Below, piece after piece: positions 1 through 11,600 of a stretch of DNA of 64,000 bases. The notes below the pieces were generated by a model. It did not search any database, was not told where the DNA came from, and saw only the letters and a list, made by a program, of their open reading frames with translations. The stretch's first letter is position 1, and the number at the start of each line of letters is the position of its first letter. The position numbers were made by a program, and so were the translations under genes. Origin of the DNA: Phytophthora quininea. Taxonomy: Eukaryota > Oomycota > Peronosporomycetes > Peronosporales > Peronosporaceae. The stretch covers positions 62,001 through 126,000 of the forward strand of contig JAAVTG010000663.1 of the NCBI GenBank assembly GCA_011947345.1. The letters run 5' to 3'.

Positions 1-3000
1 TTACCTTTTCACCCCGCGAGATTTAACCAAGTGGGTCTTTGCACTCGTCCGATATGATCTAGAGCACGAAGATGCTTTGGATGCTCTTGCGCATGAAGCA
101 CGAAGATTATTCCGAGACCGTCTCGTTGATGCTGATGCTAAAGCCAAGTTTGATGGCATCCTAAACAGCATCTGGAAGCTGCAATGGCGTCACGCTGCCA
201 AACTGCAAGACGTGTATTTCAGTTCACTGCACTGTCGCTCCGCTGGACTGGTGGAGAAGCCGGTAGCAGCCCCAATGCATCCACTGCAGCTTCATTGCAA
301 AGAGTGGCTAGTGACGAGTTCTCCCAAGTTGTCTTGCAAGGTATGGTGCTGTACGAGCGTGAAGAAAAGGACTTACATATGTTGCTTTTCGACGAGATAC
401 TCGAGCATATAACGATCGTGGAGCGGGTTCTGTCGGAGCCTGGCGGTTCGATGCTACTTGTTGGACACTCTGGGGTTGGCCGCCGATCAGCAACCACACT
501 TATCTCGTACATGTTAAACTACACAATGTTTTCTCCCAGCATCACGCGCAATTACGACGCCGGTAGCTTTCGGACTGACTTAAAGAGTTTACTAGTGAAG
601 GCCGGGGTGGAAGGCCAGCATTACGTCCTCTACTTGGAAGATCATCACTTCACTCAAGATGCGATATTGGAACTCACGAACTCGCTGTTAAGTTCTGGTG
701 AGGTCCCTGGCTTGTACACACACGAAGAGATTGAGCCACAGATTGCACCACTCAAGGAGCTCATGCTTGAAAGTATCGGTGCTAGTGGTCAGGAGCATAT
801 TCGTACTGTGTACGATTTCTTCGTGTCTCGCGTTCGGCAGTTTGTTCACGTGGTGCTATCGATGGATTCGAGAAATCCTCAATTTGTCCTTCGCTGTGAG
901 AGCAATCCGGCGTTATACACGCGCTGTGCGATTGTTTGGATGGGCGAGTGGAACGGAAGCAGTATGTCGAGGCTGCCAGAATTGCTACTGACGGGGTCAG
1001 AACTTGTGGACAGCTTGGTCAAGACTACCCCTTTGATCTCGAGTTTGTACGCAAGCTGCAAGGAGTTTGGCGCGACTCCGCGCGAGTTCATCAGCTTCCT
1101 CGGTACTTGGCGGACATTATTCGAAACGAAGTGCAAGCAAATTGTGCAGGAGATCCGACACCTCAAGAGCGGTCTCAGTAAACTAGAGGAGGCCAGCGTG
1201 ACTGTGGACGAGTTGAGTCGCAATGCTGTCTTGAAGAAGAAAGATTTGAGTGCCGCACAAGTGTCTGCAGACGAAGCGATGAAAGAAATCACAAACGCGT
1301 TGGATCGAGCTGCAACGAATCGACGTGAAGTTGAAGAGCTGAAGAAACAACTAGCCAAGGCAGAAACAGCCACCAACGCTCGAAAGCGTGAAATTGAGCA
1401 AGAACTGAGTGAGATCACACCGATTCTGCAGACCGCGATGGAAGCTGTGGGTAACATCAAGAGTGACAACCTGAACGAAATTCGATCGCTGAAAATGCCT
1501 CCTGAGCCCATTCACGACGTACTATCAGCAGTGCTCATGTTGTTGGGGATTCAAGATACGTCCTGGAACTCCATGAAGAAGTTCCTGGGCAACCGTGGCG
1601 TTAAAGAGGATATCCTCAACTACGATGCCCATCGAATCACTCCAGAGATCTCGAAGGCGGTCACGAAGCTGGTAAAGAGCAAGACGTCCTCCTTTGATCA
1701 CGAAACCATTTACCGTGTGAGTGTGGCAGCTGCACCGTTGGCCACGTGGGTCAAGGCTAATCTCAAATATTCCATGGTGCTGAGTAAGATTGAGCCGCTC
1801 GAAACGGATCTTGCTGAAGCAAAGCGATCGCTGGAGGCATCACAACAACGGCTACAACAATGCGAAAGTGAACTCAAGAAGATTGACATTACAGTGGATC
1901 AGATGAAAGTGCAATTTGGCGAAAAGACTAAAGAGGCCGAAATTCTGCGTGTGGGGTTGGAACAGGCGCAGAGTACGTTGAACAAGGCACAAGGTCTTCT
2001 GGGCAAGTTGGGTGGCGAGAAGAAGCGATGGTCTGAGCAGGTTAAAGAGCTGGAGAGCCGACTCACGGATTTACCAGTTCGCATGCTCCTTGCAGCGGCA
2101 TTCACGACGTTCTTAGGAAAATGTTCTGAAGACGCTCGCAAGCGTGTCGTCAAAGGGTGGGAGTGCGATATTCTCGAGAGAACCAGCCCATCTGGCCACT
2201 CCAGTAGTATGCACTTTGACTATCGCAAGTTGCTAAGCTCAGAGAGTGAGCTGCTCACCTGGAAGAGTATGGGTCTCCCATCAGACAATTTGTCCATGGA
2301 GAACGCACTGATTGTGGCGAATTCAAGCGGCGATCAATGCCCGTTCATCATCGACCCAGCAAGCGCGAGCACAACGTGGCTGCAGGCTGAGTTGGCTAAG
2401 GATACGACACGACCGCTGTCCATTGTTCAGGCTCAAGATGCTCGGTTTGTGAACCTTGTGGAACAAGCTGTACGATTTGGGAAAACGTTGGTGATCCTGG
2501 AGGTCGACACTGTTGAGCCGTATCTGTATCCGCTGGTTCGCAAAGATTTAATCCACCAAGGCCCAAGATTTGTCGTGGCGCTGGGCGATAAAGTGATCGA
2601 CTACAATGAGAACTTCCGCCTGTTCTTGGTGACGCGAAACCCCGCCGCCGCTAGCTCCAGATGCATTAGCCATTGTCAATGTCGTGAACTTTACCGTCAC
2701 CAAATCAGGGCTAGAAGGCCAGCTTCTCGGCGTCACGATTCAGCACGAACAGCCTGAACTGGAGCAGGAGAAGAGCGAACTGCTTCGACAGGAAGAGGAT
2801 TGTAAAGTGCAGTTGGCTGCATTGGAGAAACAGCTTGTGGAAGCGCTTGCGACGTCTGAAGGTGATATTCTTGAGAATACGATCCTTGTCGAATCACTTA
2901 CAAAAACGAAGGCAACAAGTGCTGAGATTGAGAACGCTCTGGAACGCTCGGCAAAGAAATCCGAGGAACTGGATGAGAAGCGAGACACTTACTTGCCATT

Positions 3001-5435
3001 TGCACACGAAGGCGCTAAAATGTTCTTCTTGGTGAAGCAGCTCAGTGCTGTTAATCACATGTACCGGTTCTCGCTCGCTTCGTTCTTAGGGCTTTTCAAA
3101 GCCACCTTAGCAACAAAATGGAGTCTTCAAGCACGAAAGACCGAATCTTACGACTGATCCCCATTCTGAAGTACAAGGTGCTGATGTTTGTTGGTCGCGC
3201 TCTCTTTAAAGAACACCGTCCGATGTTTGGCATGCACTTAGTGCATGGGATGCATCCCGAATGCTTTGATAAGAATGAATACGAGTTTTTCTGTGGCGAA
3301 TTAGTTGAGAATGAGAAGGGGTCAGGTGGTGGACACAACGCTCTTCCAGAATGGGCCTCGCCTGAACGAAAAGAAGCTTTCTCACAATTTGTCGAGGCCT
3401 TACCGCGCTTAGCACAGATGTGCAAGTTTGACAGTCACGACATGTGGATTCGCTGGTCCAAGTCGATGGAATGTGAACAGAACTTTCACCCGAAAATGGA
3501 CAAGACTGGCTCTGGTGGGTTATCAGCCTTCCAGAAGTTGCTTGTGGTTCAGGCATTGCGACCGGATCGCCTGCAGAGTGCCATCATGCAGTTCATCTGT
3601 GGTGTCATCCAGTTGAAGTCACTTACACCACCGTCTCTAGATTTCAAAGTCATTGGTACAGAGGAGGCTACCAACACGACACCAGTGCTTCTTCTTACGA
3701 CGGCAGGAGCTGACCCCTCCAAAGAGCTAGAAGAAGTTGCGACCTCGGTCGTCGGCAAGGGCCACTACTTCGAAGTTGCGATGGGTGGTGGCCAACAAGA
3801 GAAAGCACTAAACCTGCTCAAGTCCACAGCTGAGCGTGGCGAATGGCTCTGTCTGCAGAACTTGCACCTCGTCATTGCGTGGCTGCCTGTGCTTGAGAAG
3901 GAGTTTAGTGCGTTGACGGCAAGCCACAAATTCCGACTGTGGCTAACGACAGAGCCCCACGCGTTCCCGTTGGTGTTACTCGAGCATAGCCTCAAAATCA
4001 CATTCGAGTCACCACCAGGAATGAAGAAAAACCTCCAACGGACTTACGCAGTGTGGAATCCCGACTTCATCGGAAAGGGTTCGCCTGCGCGTGCTCAGCT
4101 CCTCTTCTTGTTGGCGTTTTTCCACGCCTTGTTACAAGAGCGAAGGACTTATATTCCTCAAGGTTGGACCAAGTTCTACGAGTTCTCCTTTGGCGATTTC
4201 CGTGCGGGGTCAAATGTCATGGAGCTGGCGTGTCAAACGAGCGGAGGGAGCGCCGGAATCGACTGGCAAACTCTTCATGGGCTGATGGAGAACGCCATTT
4301 ATGGTGGAAGAATTGATAATCCGTATGACCTGCGTGTATTGCGTTGCAATTTGACAGAGTACTTCAGCCAGGAGCTGCTTTCAGGCCAGAAGAGTTTGAT
4401 CCGCGGCGTGAAGCTCCCGCAGAGCGCTCAACACGCCGACTACCTCGACGTTGTGGACAGATTCCCAGACGCTGACGCTCCCGTCATGTTTGGTCTTCCC
4501 GATAACATCGAGCGGTCCATGCAGCGCTCGGTTTCTGGCCAAGTGATCGCACAGCTGAAGGCGTTGTCTTCCAGTGAGACGGAAGCGACGACATTTGACC
4601 GCGAGAAATGGCGAGCTCAGCTAGGACCATTACTGGAGACTTGGGGCAAACTCACGACTGGTTTCCAACTCGACAATTTGGCGCTACCTGGAGCTGGCAA
4701 GAATCTGCAGGCCATGTCGCCAGCCGACGCGTTCGTTGCATTGGAGAGCGACTACGCACTTGATCTTGCTCAACAGGTGAACTCAAGCCTGCAAGCTTTG
4801 AAGAAAGTAATCTACGGCACTGGACTGCAGACTCCAGCCATCCAAACCGTCGCGAAAGCTCTGCTCAAAGGTGTTGTGCCTGGTGAGTGGGCAGCGCAAT
4901 GGGAGGGCAGTGAGAACGTCGCGACTTGGTTGCGAGGACTGGCCATGCGAAAACGAGCTCTGTCGGAATGGCAAGAAGCAGTGGGGGCTGGAACTTTACT
5001 CGCCAAAGGCATGGATTTGTCGGAGTTGCTTCATCCTGGCACCTTCCTTAATGCTCTACGGCAACAGAGTGCGCGTGAGCAGAAATGCTCGATGGATGGC
5101 ATGAAGCTGATCTCCTGTTGGGAACGGGAGCGACTGAGCGGCACCAAAGTGGAGTGGTTCGAGTTGACTCGACTGCTATTGCAAGGCGCGTCTTTTGAAG
5201 GGGAACGCTGTTGGAGGCTGTGTCGGATGCTCAGGAGCTGGTGGCAGTCCCCTCCTGCTTTGTGGCGTTCGTACGTGAAGATGCCAACGAAATGTACGAA
5301 CGCGAGCAATGTTTGAAGACTCCGCTTTACTACTCGACTGATAGAGAACGCATGCTGGTCGAGATCTCGCTGCCTATTGCTGGAGATCGTGCTAGATGGG
5401 TGCTGGCTGGCGTTGCGCTCTTCCTGGGCGAGTAA
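1..5435 (+). CDS. DYNC2H1: Cytoplasmic dynein 2 heavy chain (retrograde IFT motor), 3' half
   Basis: Motor subunit that drives retrograde intraflagellar transport along axonemal microtubules. The window opens inside the motor at a YLFTPRDL stretch typical of DYNC2H1. An AAA4 loop follows at 463-489, reading GHSGVGRRS with Arg in place of the Walker Lys, as in other DYNC2H1. Next come the antiparallel coiled-coil stalk with the microtubule-binding tip (about 1150-2060), AAA5, AAA6 (LSAVNHMYRFSLASFL near 3060) and the C-terminal domain ending at TAA 5433-5435. The 5' half lies outside the window. The frame changes four times: near 200-260, at 2641 (CCCC), near 3117 (AAAA) and near 5206. The coding sense is continuous across each change, which suggests indel errors, not decay. 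No intron is needed. Family assignment is firm; whether the frameshifts exist in the genome is not known. Confidence 0.93.
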
Positions 5436-5558
5436 CTAGCGTAAAACACTGACCACAATGTAGGCAAACCTCTTGCGGAATTGAGATTGAATAAGAGTTA
5501 CGACCTCGTGGTTCGATCCGTAGGGGTGGGTTGTATGTCCACCGTGGTGGAAATTGGT

Positions 5559-6368
5559 TTAAGTGCTGGCCATGAAAACGCAGCCGTAGACACCCGTCTT
5601 AACGACCATGCACTCCGAGTCCTGCGTCAAGCCGTCCTGGACGTGAGGGCAGTTGCCGAAGATGGATCCCGAGCACACGGGCTCCGGCGCACAGAAGTCT
5701 GTCTCGGAGCCAACGATGCTGACAGGGGTGTCGCCCGCGGGATTGTTCGAGCAGTCGAGCGGTGCATTGTACGTCACGTTGCTAGGCTGATTGTCCGCGG
5801 AGTACGGCTTGCAGCCGTAGGCGTCCGTCTTGAGCAGATCGCAGTACGACCCGAACTCCAGTCCAGGCTGAGGCCCGGGACAGTTGCCGGTCGAGACGTT
5901 GCTGACACAGGCAGGTTCGTTCACGCAGAAGGCGTTCTGCAAGCCCTGAACGCTCACCGTGAGGGTCGTGTCCGAGCACGCAACGTACGGCGCAGCGGTG
6001 ACTGGGGTCGTCGTCGTGGCGAGTTCGGTTGTCGGCGGTTCGGTCGTGTCGGCATCGTCCACGCCCGAGTTGTCGTCACTACCCGAGAACGAGCCGTCCT
6101 CGATGGGGGCCTTCGTGGGGGCACTGGAGGGCTTGCACCCGAACACGCCAGACGCCACGACGCCACAGTAGGAGCCGTAGGGGAGCCCCTCCTGCGTCGC
6201 GGGGCAGGCTCCCAATCCGTTGGTGCCCATGCAAATGTCACCGATGACGCAGAAGACACCGTCCAGTCCTTCGATGCTCATCTGGTTTTCGCCCGGCGCG
6301 CACGTGAACGCTCTAGTGGAGGAAGTGCCGACAGTCAGCAGGATGGCGAGAAGGAATGACTTGAACAT
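5559..6368 (-). CDS. Secreted Cys-rich protein with three six-Cys modules
   Basis: 269-residue protein with a clear signal peptide (MFKSFLLAILLTVGTSS, then a cleavage region near RAF). Three modules of about 60 residues follow. Each has six Cys in the same order and ends in a G-S/D-x-C-x-V/L-x-x-x-x-Y/F-G-C-type block. Between modules 1 and 2 lies a Thr/Pro-rich linker (TTELATTTTPVT) that could be O-glycosylated. Eighteen Cys in total would allow three disulfides per module. No enzyme motif is visible. The last module (ECMVVKTGVYGCVF) resembles the Cys-rich head of the mucin-like gene at 24-31 kb. Likely an apoplastic or cell-wall-associated protein; function unknown. It is convergent with the dynein gene to its left. 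Confidence 0.85.
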   Translation of the reverse strand: MFKSFLLAILLTVGTSSTRAFTCAPGENQMSIEGLDGVFCVIGDICMGTNGLGACPATQEGLPYGSYCGVVASGVFGCKPSSAPTKAPIEDGSFSGSDDNSGVDDADTTEPPTTELATTTTPVTAAPYVACSDTTLTVSVQGLQNAFCVNEPACVSNVSTGNCPGPQPGLEFGSYCDLLKTDAYGCKPYSADNQPSNVTYNAPLDCSNNPAGDTPVSIVGSETDFCAPEPVCSGSIFGNCPHVQDGLTQDSECMVVKTGVYGCVFMAST

Positions 6369-6736
6369 CGTTGGGGTGGGGTGGTGGTGGCTTGGTCGAA
6401 CTTGGTGAGTTGGAAAATGAGTGCTGCTTGGAACGCGGTCGATGAGCAGCAGCAGCGCTAGCTATTTTGACCAGCATGGGACGGTGCCAGCACACCGATG
6501 ATGCAGCGAAACCAACTCGCCATCGCACCCGTTGCTGCCTTGCGGAAGTGCCCGGTCGAGCTCGTCTTGGCATCAATTGGCATAGCACCTGGTCCGAGGA
6601 GCCTCGAGTGCTTCGAGTTCACCTGGCAAAATGACGCCCTTTCGCGTCTTTTCGCGTTCAAACACCCTTGCCCTTTTGGAATAGACTGCATCAGACTCGT
6701 TTTGCCACTCCGCTAGCTCGTTGCCTCGCTTCCGCC
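6369..6736. other. Divergent intergenic region between secreted protein and coiled-coil gene
   Basis: 368 bp between two divergently transcribed starts. It contains an initiator-like element for the minus-strand gene (6414-6421). No open frame here looks coding. Confidence 0.6.
6414..6421 (-). promoter_or_regulatory. Oomycete initiator-like element (CTCATTTT)
   Basis: Minus-strand CTCATTTT fits the oomycete initiator YTCAYTYY and lies about 46-53 bp upstream of the ATG of the Cys-rich secreted gene. Short 5' leaders are usual in oomycetes. Single-motif match only. Confidence 0.45.
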
Positions 6737-7769
6737 ATGATGACGCTGCCCCAAGACGAGGTGCCGCCGCCGCCGTCCTCCAGAGGAGGCGCCACCGTGC
6801 TGGCGCTGCTGGCGGACGACGACGACCAGCATCAGCTCACGGTCACCGCCAGCCAGTCCGACCTGGAGCTGCACCTGTTGCAGACCTTCGCGGTCTTCGT
6901 CTCGCAGCAGCTCGCCGCCTCGTACCTTAGCGTCAAGCACGCCTCGAGAGTGACCAAGTTCCTGGCCGAGATGACCGAGAGTCTCGCCTCGAAGACCGGC
7001 ATGGCCGCACTGGTGCAGTTGCTGTTCCGCCAGTACCTGCGACTGGGCCACCCGCTCGTGCAGCAGGTGGACGACGCCATGGGCAAGCGCGTGATCGACG
7101 CCGTGGTCGCTATCCTCCTGCTGGCGCAGCAGCAGACCGTGGACAAGCACACGGGTATCTTGGCGCTGGAAGCGGACAGCAGCGCTGATGGCCAGGCCGC
7201 CGACGCCAAATTGTCGTACGCGGAACGCTTCCAGGCGCTGCTTCTGGGCGAGGTGCCGAGGATGCAGCAGATGCTGCAGGATGCACGACAAGCTCAAGCC
7301 AAAGAAGCCGAGGCAGCGGAAACCCTGGCGCCCACCGTCATGGATCTCAGGGACTTTGTCTCTGTGGACGACGTGGAGAGACTCAAAGAGGAGAACAAGG
7401 AGCAGCTCCGAGCAGCGTCCAACGATGCCGCTCGCCTGAAGGAGCAGCTGGACGAGCTCACTCGCGAGAAGCAAAAGCTGGAGCAGCGACTGACGGACGT
7501 GCACAACTACCAGGAGAGTGAGCGCGGTCGCCGCTTCCAGGACATGGAGGAGGAGCTGGCTCGCACCAAGCTCGATGCCAGCCAGAGAGCTCACGAGCTG
7601 CGCAAGATGGAGATCCTCGTGGAGAAGCTGCAGCGCAAGCGCAAGAGCAAGAGCTCGAGCCGTAAGGGCGACAACCAGTCTAACGCGTCCGAGAGCGCCG
7701 CCGTCGCCCACACCGGAGCACAAGAAGAAGTTCTCCGAGACCAAGCGCAAGAGCGTCACCGCCATGTAG
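6737..7769 (+). CDS. Coiled-coil protein, unrecognised
   Basis: First ATG after the promoter is at 6737 (MMTLPQDEVPPPPSS). Residues 25-170 are a helical, hydrophobic region with no recognised family motif. Residues from about 205 to 310 form a heptad-rich coiled coil (ERLKEENKEQLRAAS onward), followed by a Lys/Arg/Ser-rich tail. The reading frame continues to 7825, but codon use changes sharply near 7712. A shift there gives a Lys-rich end with strongly GC-ending codons (TPEHKKKFSETKRKSVTAM) stopping at 7767-7769, which I prefer. The layout recalls small ciliary coiled-coil proteins such as LZTFL1, and it sits between two ciliary dyneins, but the sequence does not prove this. It converges on the SOD-like gene. 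Confidence 0.65.
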
Positions 7770-7906
7770 AGCAATCCCTGCCTCCTCTTGTATCCCTGCT
7801 AACCTTCTGTCTCCCACCACCATAACGAGCAACTCTTTTGATGCCTCAGTCTGCATGGAACACGCCTTGTCCTATTTAATACTCGAGGCGGCAGCTCTCC
7901 TGTCCT

Positions 7907-8374
7907 CTAGCTGGAGATGCCCACGACGCCGTACGCCTGGATGGCACCAGCGTTTCCGTTCTGCAGCGACAGCTCGTGGCCGCCCTTGCCCAGGTCGTCC
8001 TCGCCCTCGTGCAGCACCAGCGAGCGGCCGATGATCGAGTGCGGCCCGATGAGCTTCACCAGCTTGTCCTCCACGTGCACCTTGACGCTGCCGTCCGCGG
8101 CCACCTCCACGTTGCCCAGCGAGCCCACACGACGCTCCTCGTCGTCGGGAGCCCCGTGGTTCTTGCCAAACGGGTTGAACACGCCGCCCAGCGCCGCGCC
8201 CGCCGGCTGCGACACGTCGCCGAACACGTTCACGTGCAGCGCGTGCTTGCCCGGCGTGAGTCCCTTGAGCTCGCCCGAGATGACGCTCTTGGCATCCTCG
8301 TGCGCCTGCGTGATCACCAGCGAGCCGAACACCTGCGCGTCGTCGCCGTAGAGAGTGCACACCGCCTTGGCCAT
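7907..8374 (-). CDS. Cu/Zn superoxide dismutase-like protein lacking most metal ligands
   Basis: 155-residue protein starting at MAKAVCTLYGDD (an in-frame extension upstream lacks family similarity). It is colinear with Cu/Zn-SOD over its full length, including the FNP..., EERRVGSLGN, IIGR, DDLGKGG and GNAG blocks. Against human SOD1 numbering, Cu ligand H46 is kept (H47) but H48 is Asn49. Bridging H63 is Val65. Zn ligand H71 is kept (H73), but H80 is Arg82 and D83 is Ser85. H120 is kept (H122). The catalytic Arg143 is Ile145, and both disulfide Cys are absent. No signal peptide, so probably cytosolic. The fold is likely intact, but dismutase activity of the usual kind is unlikely. The frame is undamaged, so it appears to be a maintained gene. 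Confidence 0.88.
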   Translation of the reverse strand: MAKAVCTLYGDDAQVFGSLVITQAHEDAKSVISGELKGLTPGKHALHVNVFGDVSQPAGAALGGVFNPFGKNHGAPDDEERRVGSLGNVEVAADGSVKVHVEDKLVKLIGPHSIIGRSLVLHEGEDDLGKGGHELSLQNGNAGAIQAYGVVGISS

Positions 8375-8667
8375 CGTAAAGAGCTTCCCTCCTGTGTAGT
8401 GGTTAAAGATCGATTGATGGTTGCGAGTCGAGCACCAACAGTATCGCACTTAACATCATTCATACAAAAAGCAGTATACTTCGGAAATGGCTACACTTTT
8501 GCATTCAGACCCCATGCTCCTGCCCCCACGCTGGCATCGTCTTGGACAACCATGGGCGACCACGCCGCTTACCGAGACGCATGACACATCTGTGACAGAC
8601 GCCTGAGGCTTCTCCGACAGCGGGCGACGCTTCATGGGCGGATCTTCACTCCCAAAATTGACCGATA
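8375..8667. other. Divergent intergenic region, SOD-like gene and beta dynein
   Basis: 293 bp shared upstream region of two divergent genes. It contains the initiator-like element at 8645-8652. No gene seen. Confidence 0.5.
8645..8652 (+). promoter_or_regulatory. Oomycete initiator-like element (TTCACTCC)
   Basis: TTCACTCC matches YTCAYTYY and is followed by an A-rich stretch. It lies 16 bp upstream of the dynein ATG at 8668. If used, the 5' leader would be very short. Confidence 0.4.
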
Positions 8668-11600
8668 ATGGAGACGGACCGCTCGTGGTCGCGCACCAAC
8701 ACGGCCAGCACGCTGGCGCCCGATCGCGAGGCCTCGTTCGCCACGGGCAGCGGTCAGGACGACGCGCGCGTCGAATTCATCCGCCGCTTGGTGCTGCGCA
8801 CGTTCCCGAGCATCAAGGCCGACGCGCTCAACCGCAAGCTGGCGACGGACGCCGTGGCCTCGCGGCTCTTCGACTTCCTGCACTTGGCCACCTCGAGGCT
8901 GCTGCTACTCACAGACCACGGGGACGATAGCGCAGTTGTGGACGTATACGCCACACCGCCCGCCCAGCTCTTCGGTGACCCGGCCAGGAAAAAGCGCGCG
9001 CCCGTGACGGTGCTGTACCTGATCAAGACGGCGGCCGCCGCTGTGAGCCCGACCCGGTTCCAGGAAGAGATTCTGTCCGGCACCATGGAGAGGAACGCGC
9101 TCGAGTCGCTGGCGCTGCTGCTGCACGACGTGTACGTGCCGCTGCTGGGCAACCCACGCAACCAGCAGCTGTGGCCAGAGATGGTCACGTCCTCCATTAT
9201 CAACAACGTGCACGGCTTCTTCTCCAGTCTACAGATCACACTGGGGCAGACCAAGGGGGCGACATGTCTGCCGCTGCCGTGGGACCAGGTTGTCATGGAG
9301 AGCGCGGCCAAGTCTTCGTCTCCCAGAGGAGACTCATCCACCTCCAGCCCGTTTGCCTTGAAGGCTGGGACACTGGACTTTAACCCAGTTAGTGGGCTGG
9401 GCAAGGACCAAGTTCATAGTCTGGAGGGATGTCTAATCACCTGGACGAAGCAGATCAAGAACATTCTCAAGCAAGACCCGGAGACGCTGCTCAGCAACCG
9501 AGAGCACGTGCACCAAGGCCCCATGGAGGAGCTCTACTTCTGGGCCTCCAAGGCCAAAACCTCAACTCGATTTTCGCACAGCTCCAGTCTGACAGCATCC
9601 GCAAGGTGCTGCAGTTCCTGGACGCGTCGAAAAGCACATACAACGTTCCCTTTGCAAAGCTGTGCAAGGAAGTATTCCTTGCAAGGGCAGAGGCAAATGA
9701 CAACAGCCACTATCTGTGGCCGCTGGCGAAATGGTTCACACAGCTCGCTGATGCACAAAGTTTGCCAGAGATCCGTGACCTCTTCCGTCCAATCTGCCAC
9801 TCGATCCTGTTGATCTGGAAGTGCAGTCGGTTTTACAACACGCCTGCACGGCTCGTTGTGCTGGTTCGACAAATTTGCAACGAGATCATCCGGAAAGCGA
9901 TTCTTCACTTGAATGGAGAGAAACTATTTGAACTGATTGACCAAGGCGAACTGGAACAGGCAAATAGCATGCTACAGGTGTCACTGCAAGTCTGTGCCCA
10001 TTTCAAAAGCGTTTACTTCGACTACAAGGCGAAATCTGTAACCGAGGTTCCTGGAAATCCATGGCGCATCCAGAACAACGCACTGTTCGTTCGTCTGGAT
10101 GCTTATCTAGAGAGGTGTCATGATGTCTTGGAATTGACCCAGACGATTTATCAGTTTCAGAAGCTTGCTGAGATGGAAATTGGAGGCACGAAAGGGAAAA
10201 CGCTAACAACCAGTGTGCATCAGATCTACGCAGATTTTCAGGACACTCTTGGGCAGATGAAGAACGTGCAATATGACCTCATGGACCTGGATGCGAAGCA
10301 CTTTGAAGACGACTTCTACGCTTTCCGGTCCAAAACAAAGAACTGGAACGGCGACTCGCGTCGGTGATCAACCAGGCTTTTGATGATGCCAAAACGATTG
10401 TGGGTCGGTTCAAATGCTTAGATTGCTTCGAAGACCTACTGGACCGGCAGATCATTAAGAATGAGTTGGAGCGGAAGCATACGTCTTTAATCGCATCGTA
10501 CGCTAGCGATCTGCACGTGGTCCAACAAATTTTCATTGAAAATCGAGATCATCCGCCGATATCGCCAAACTTGCCTCCTTTTGCTGGCGCAGTCTCTTGG
10601 TGCCGTGGGCTAGCGGAGCGTATTCGGTTTCAATGGAAAAACTGAAGCAAATTTCTCCGAGAATTGTACTTGAAAGAGAGGACTCGAAAGAGGCGATGAA
10701 ATTGTATACGAACGTCATGGCAATGCTCCAGGAGTACGAAGTCCAGAAAGTCAAACAGTGGGGCGTCTCAATTGAAACATCGTCCAAAGCGAAGCTTAAA
10801 CTCCCGTTGATTCGCCGTGAAGCTATTGTGGGAAGTGGATCGGATTCTGCAGGCACGACAGCTGGGGGCAAGGCGCAGCAGACACCAACTGGGCCACTTG
10901 CTCCATCTGCCGGCCTTTTATTTGTGAACTTTGACGCAGCGCTGGTTCAATTGTTACGTGAAGTGAAGTACTTTCTGTTACTTGGCTTGGACATCCCAGA
11001 GGATGCTCTGGAGATTTACAAGCGCGCAGAGGTTTTCCGGAGGCAAACTGGAAATTTGGAATTGATCGTCGATATGTACAATACCATCCATTCGACGCTT
11101 CTCCCTGTTGAAAGGCCGCTCGTGAAAGGTTATCTTGAGCGCATGGACCAGGTGTTGAGCAAAGGCATCAAGGCCTTGAACTGGAAGTCGCATGGCATTG
11201 ACGTGTTCCTTAAGGAATCTATGGCTGTCGTAAACGAAGCAAACACATTGCTGAGTCAGTTAAAAGCGCACCAGAATAGGGTTGGCGAGCTGCTCGACAT
11301 TTGGATCGCCCCGCCACTGCTCTTCGAACGGAAAAGCAAGGCTCTATCCGTTGAAGAATTTGAAGAATTACAGAAGGCCCTGTGTCAGCAAAAATACCAC
11401 GTGATTAAAGAAGGAGGCAATGAGATCCACCGACTGCTCAAAGACACGCTGAAGCACTTGCGCGTGGCGCAAGGGAGCCCTGACTGGAGAGCATACGTCG
11501 ACTACGTTAGCGGGATTGTAGAAGACGGACTCGCTCGAGTGATTCTGCAATCTCTCGGACAACTGCGAGACCAACTAGACCCAAAGCGTATTGAGAGCGA

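Noticed and set aside
199..225. Tiny 11-bp intron (GTGTATTTCAG) explaining the first frame change in DYNC2H1
   Set aside because: Far shorter than the 53-75 bp introns seen here; an indel is more likely, as at other shifts.
5481..6359. 292-codon plus-strand frame opposite the Cys-rich secreted gene
   Set aside because: Shadow of the minus-strand gene; low-complexity Arg/Val-rich product without signal or motif.
6713..7774. 353-codon minus-strand frame opposite the coiled-coil gene
   Set aside because: Leu/Gln-rich complement of a GC-rich coiled-coil coding strand; the plus strand has the sensible codon use.
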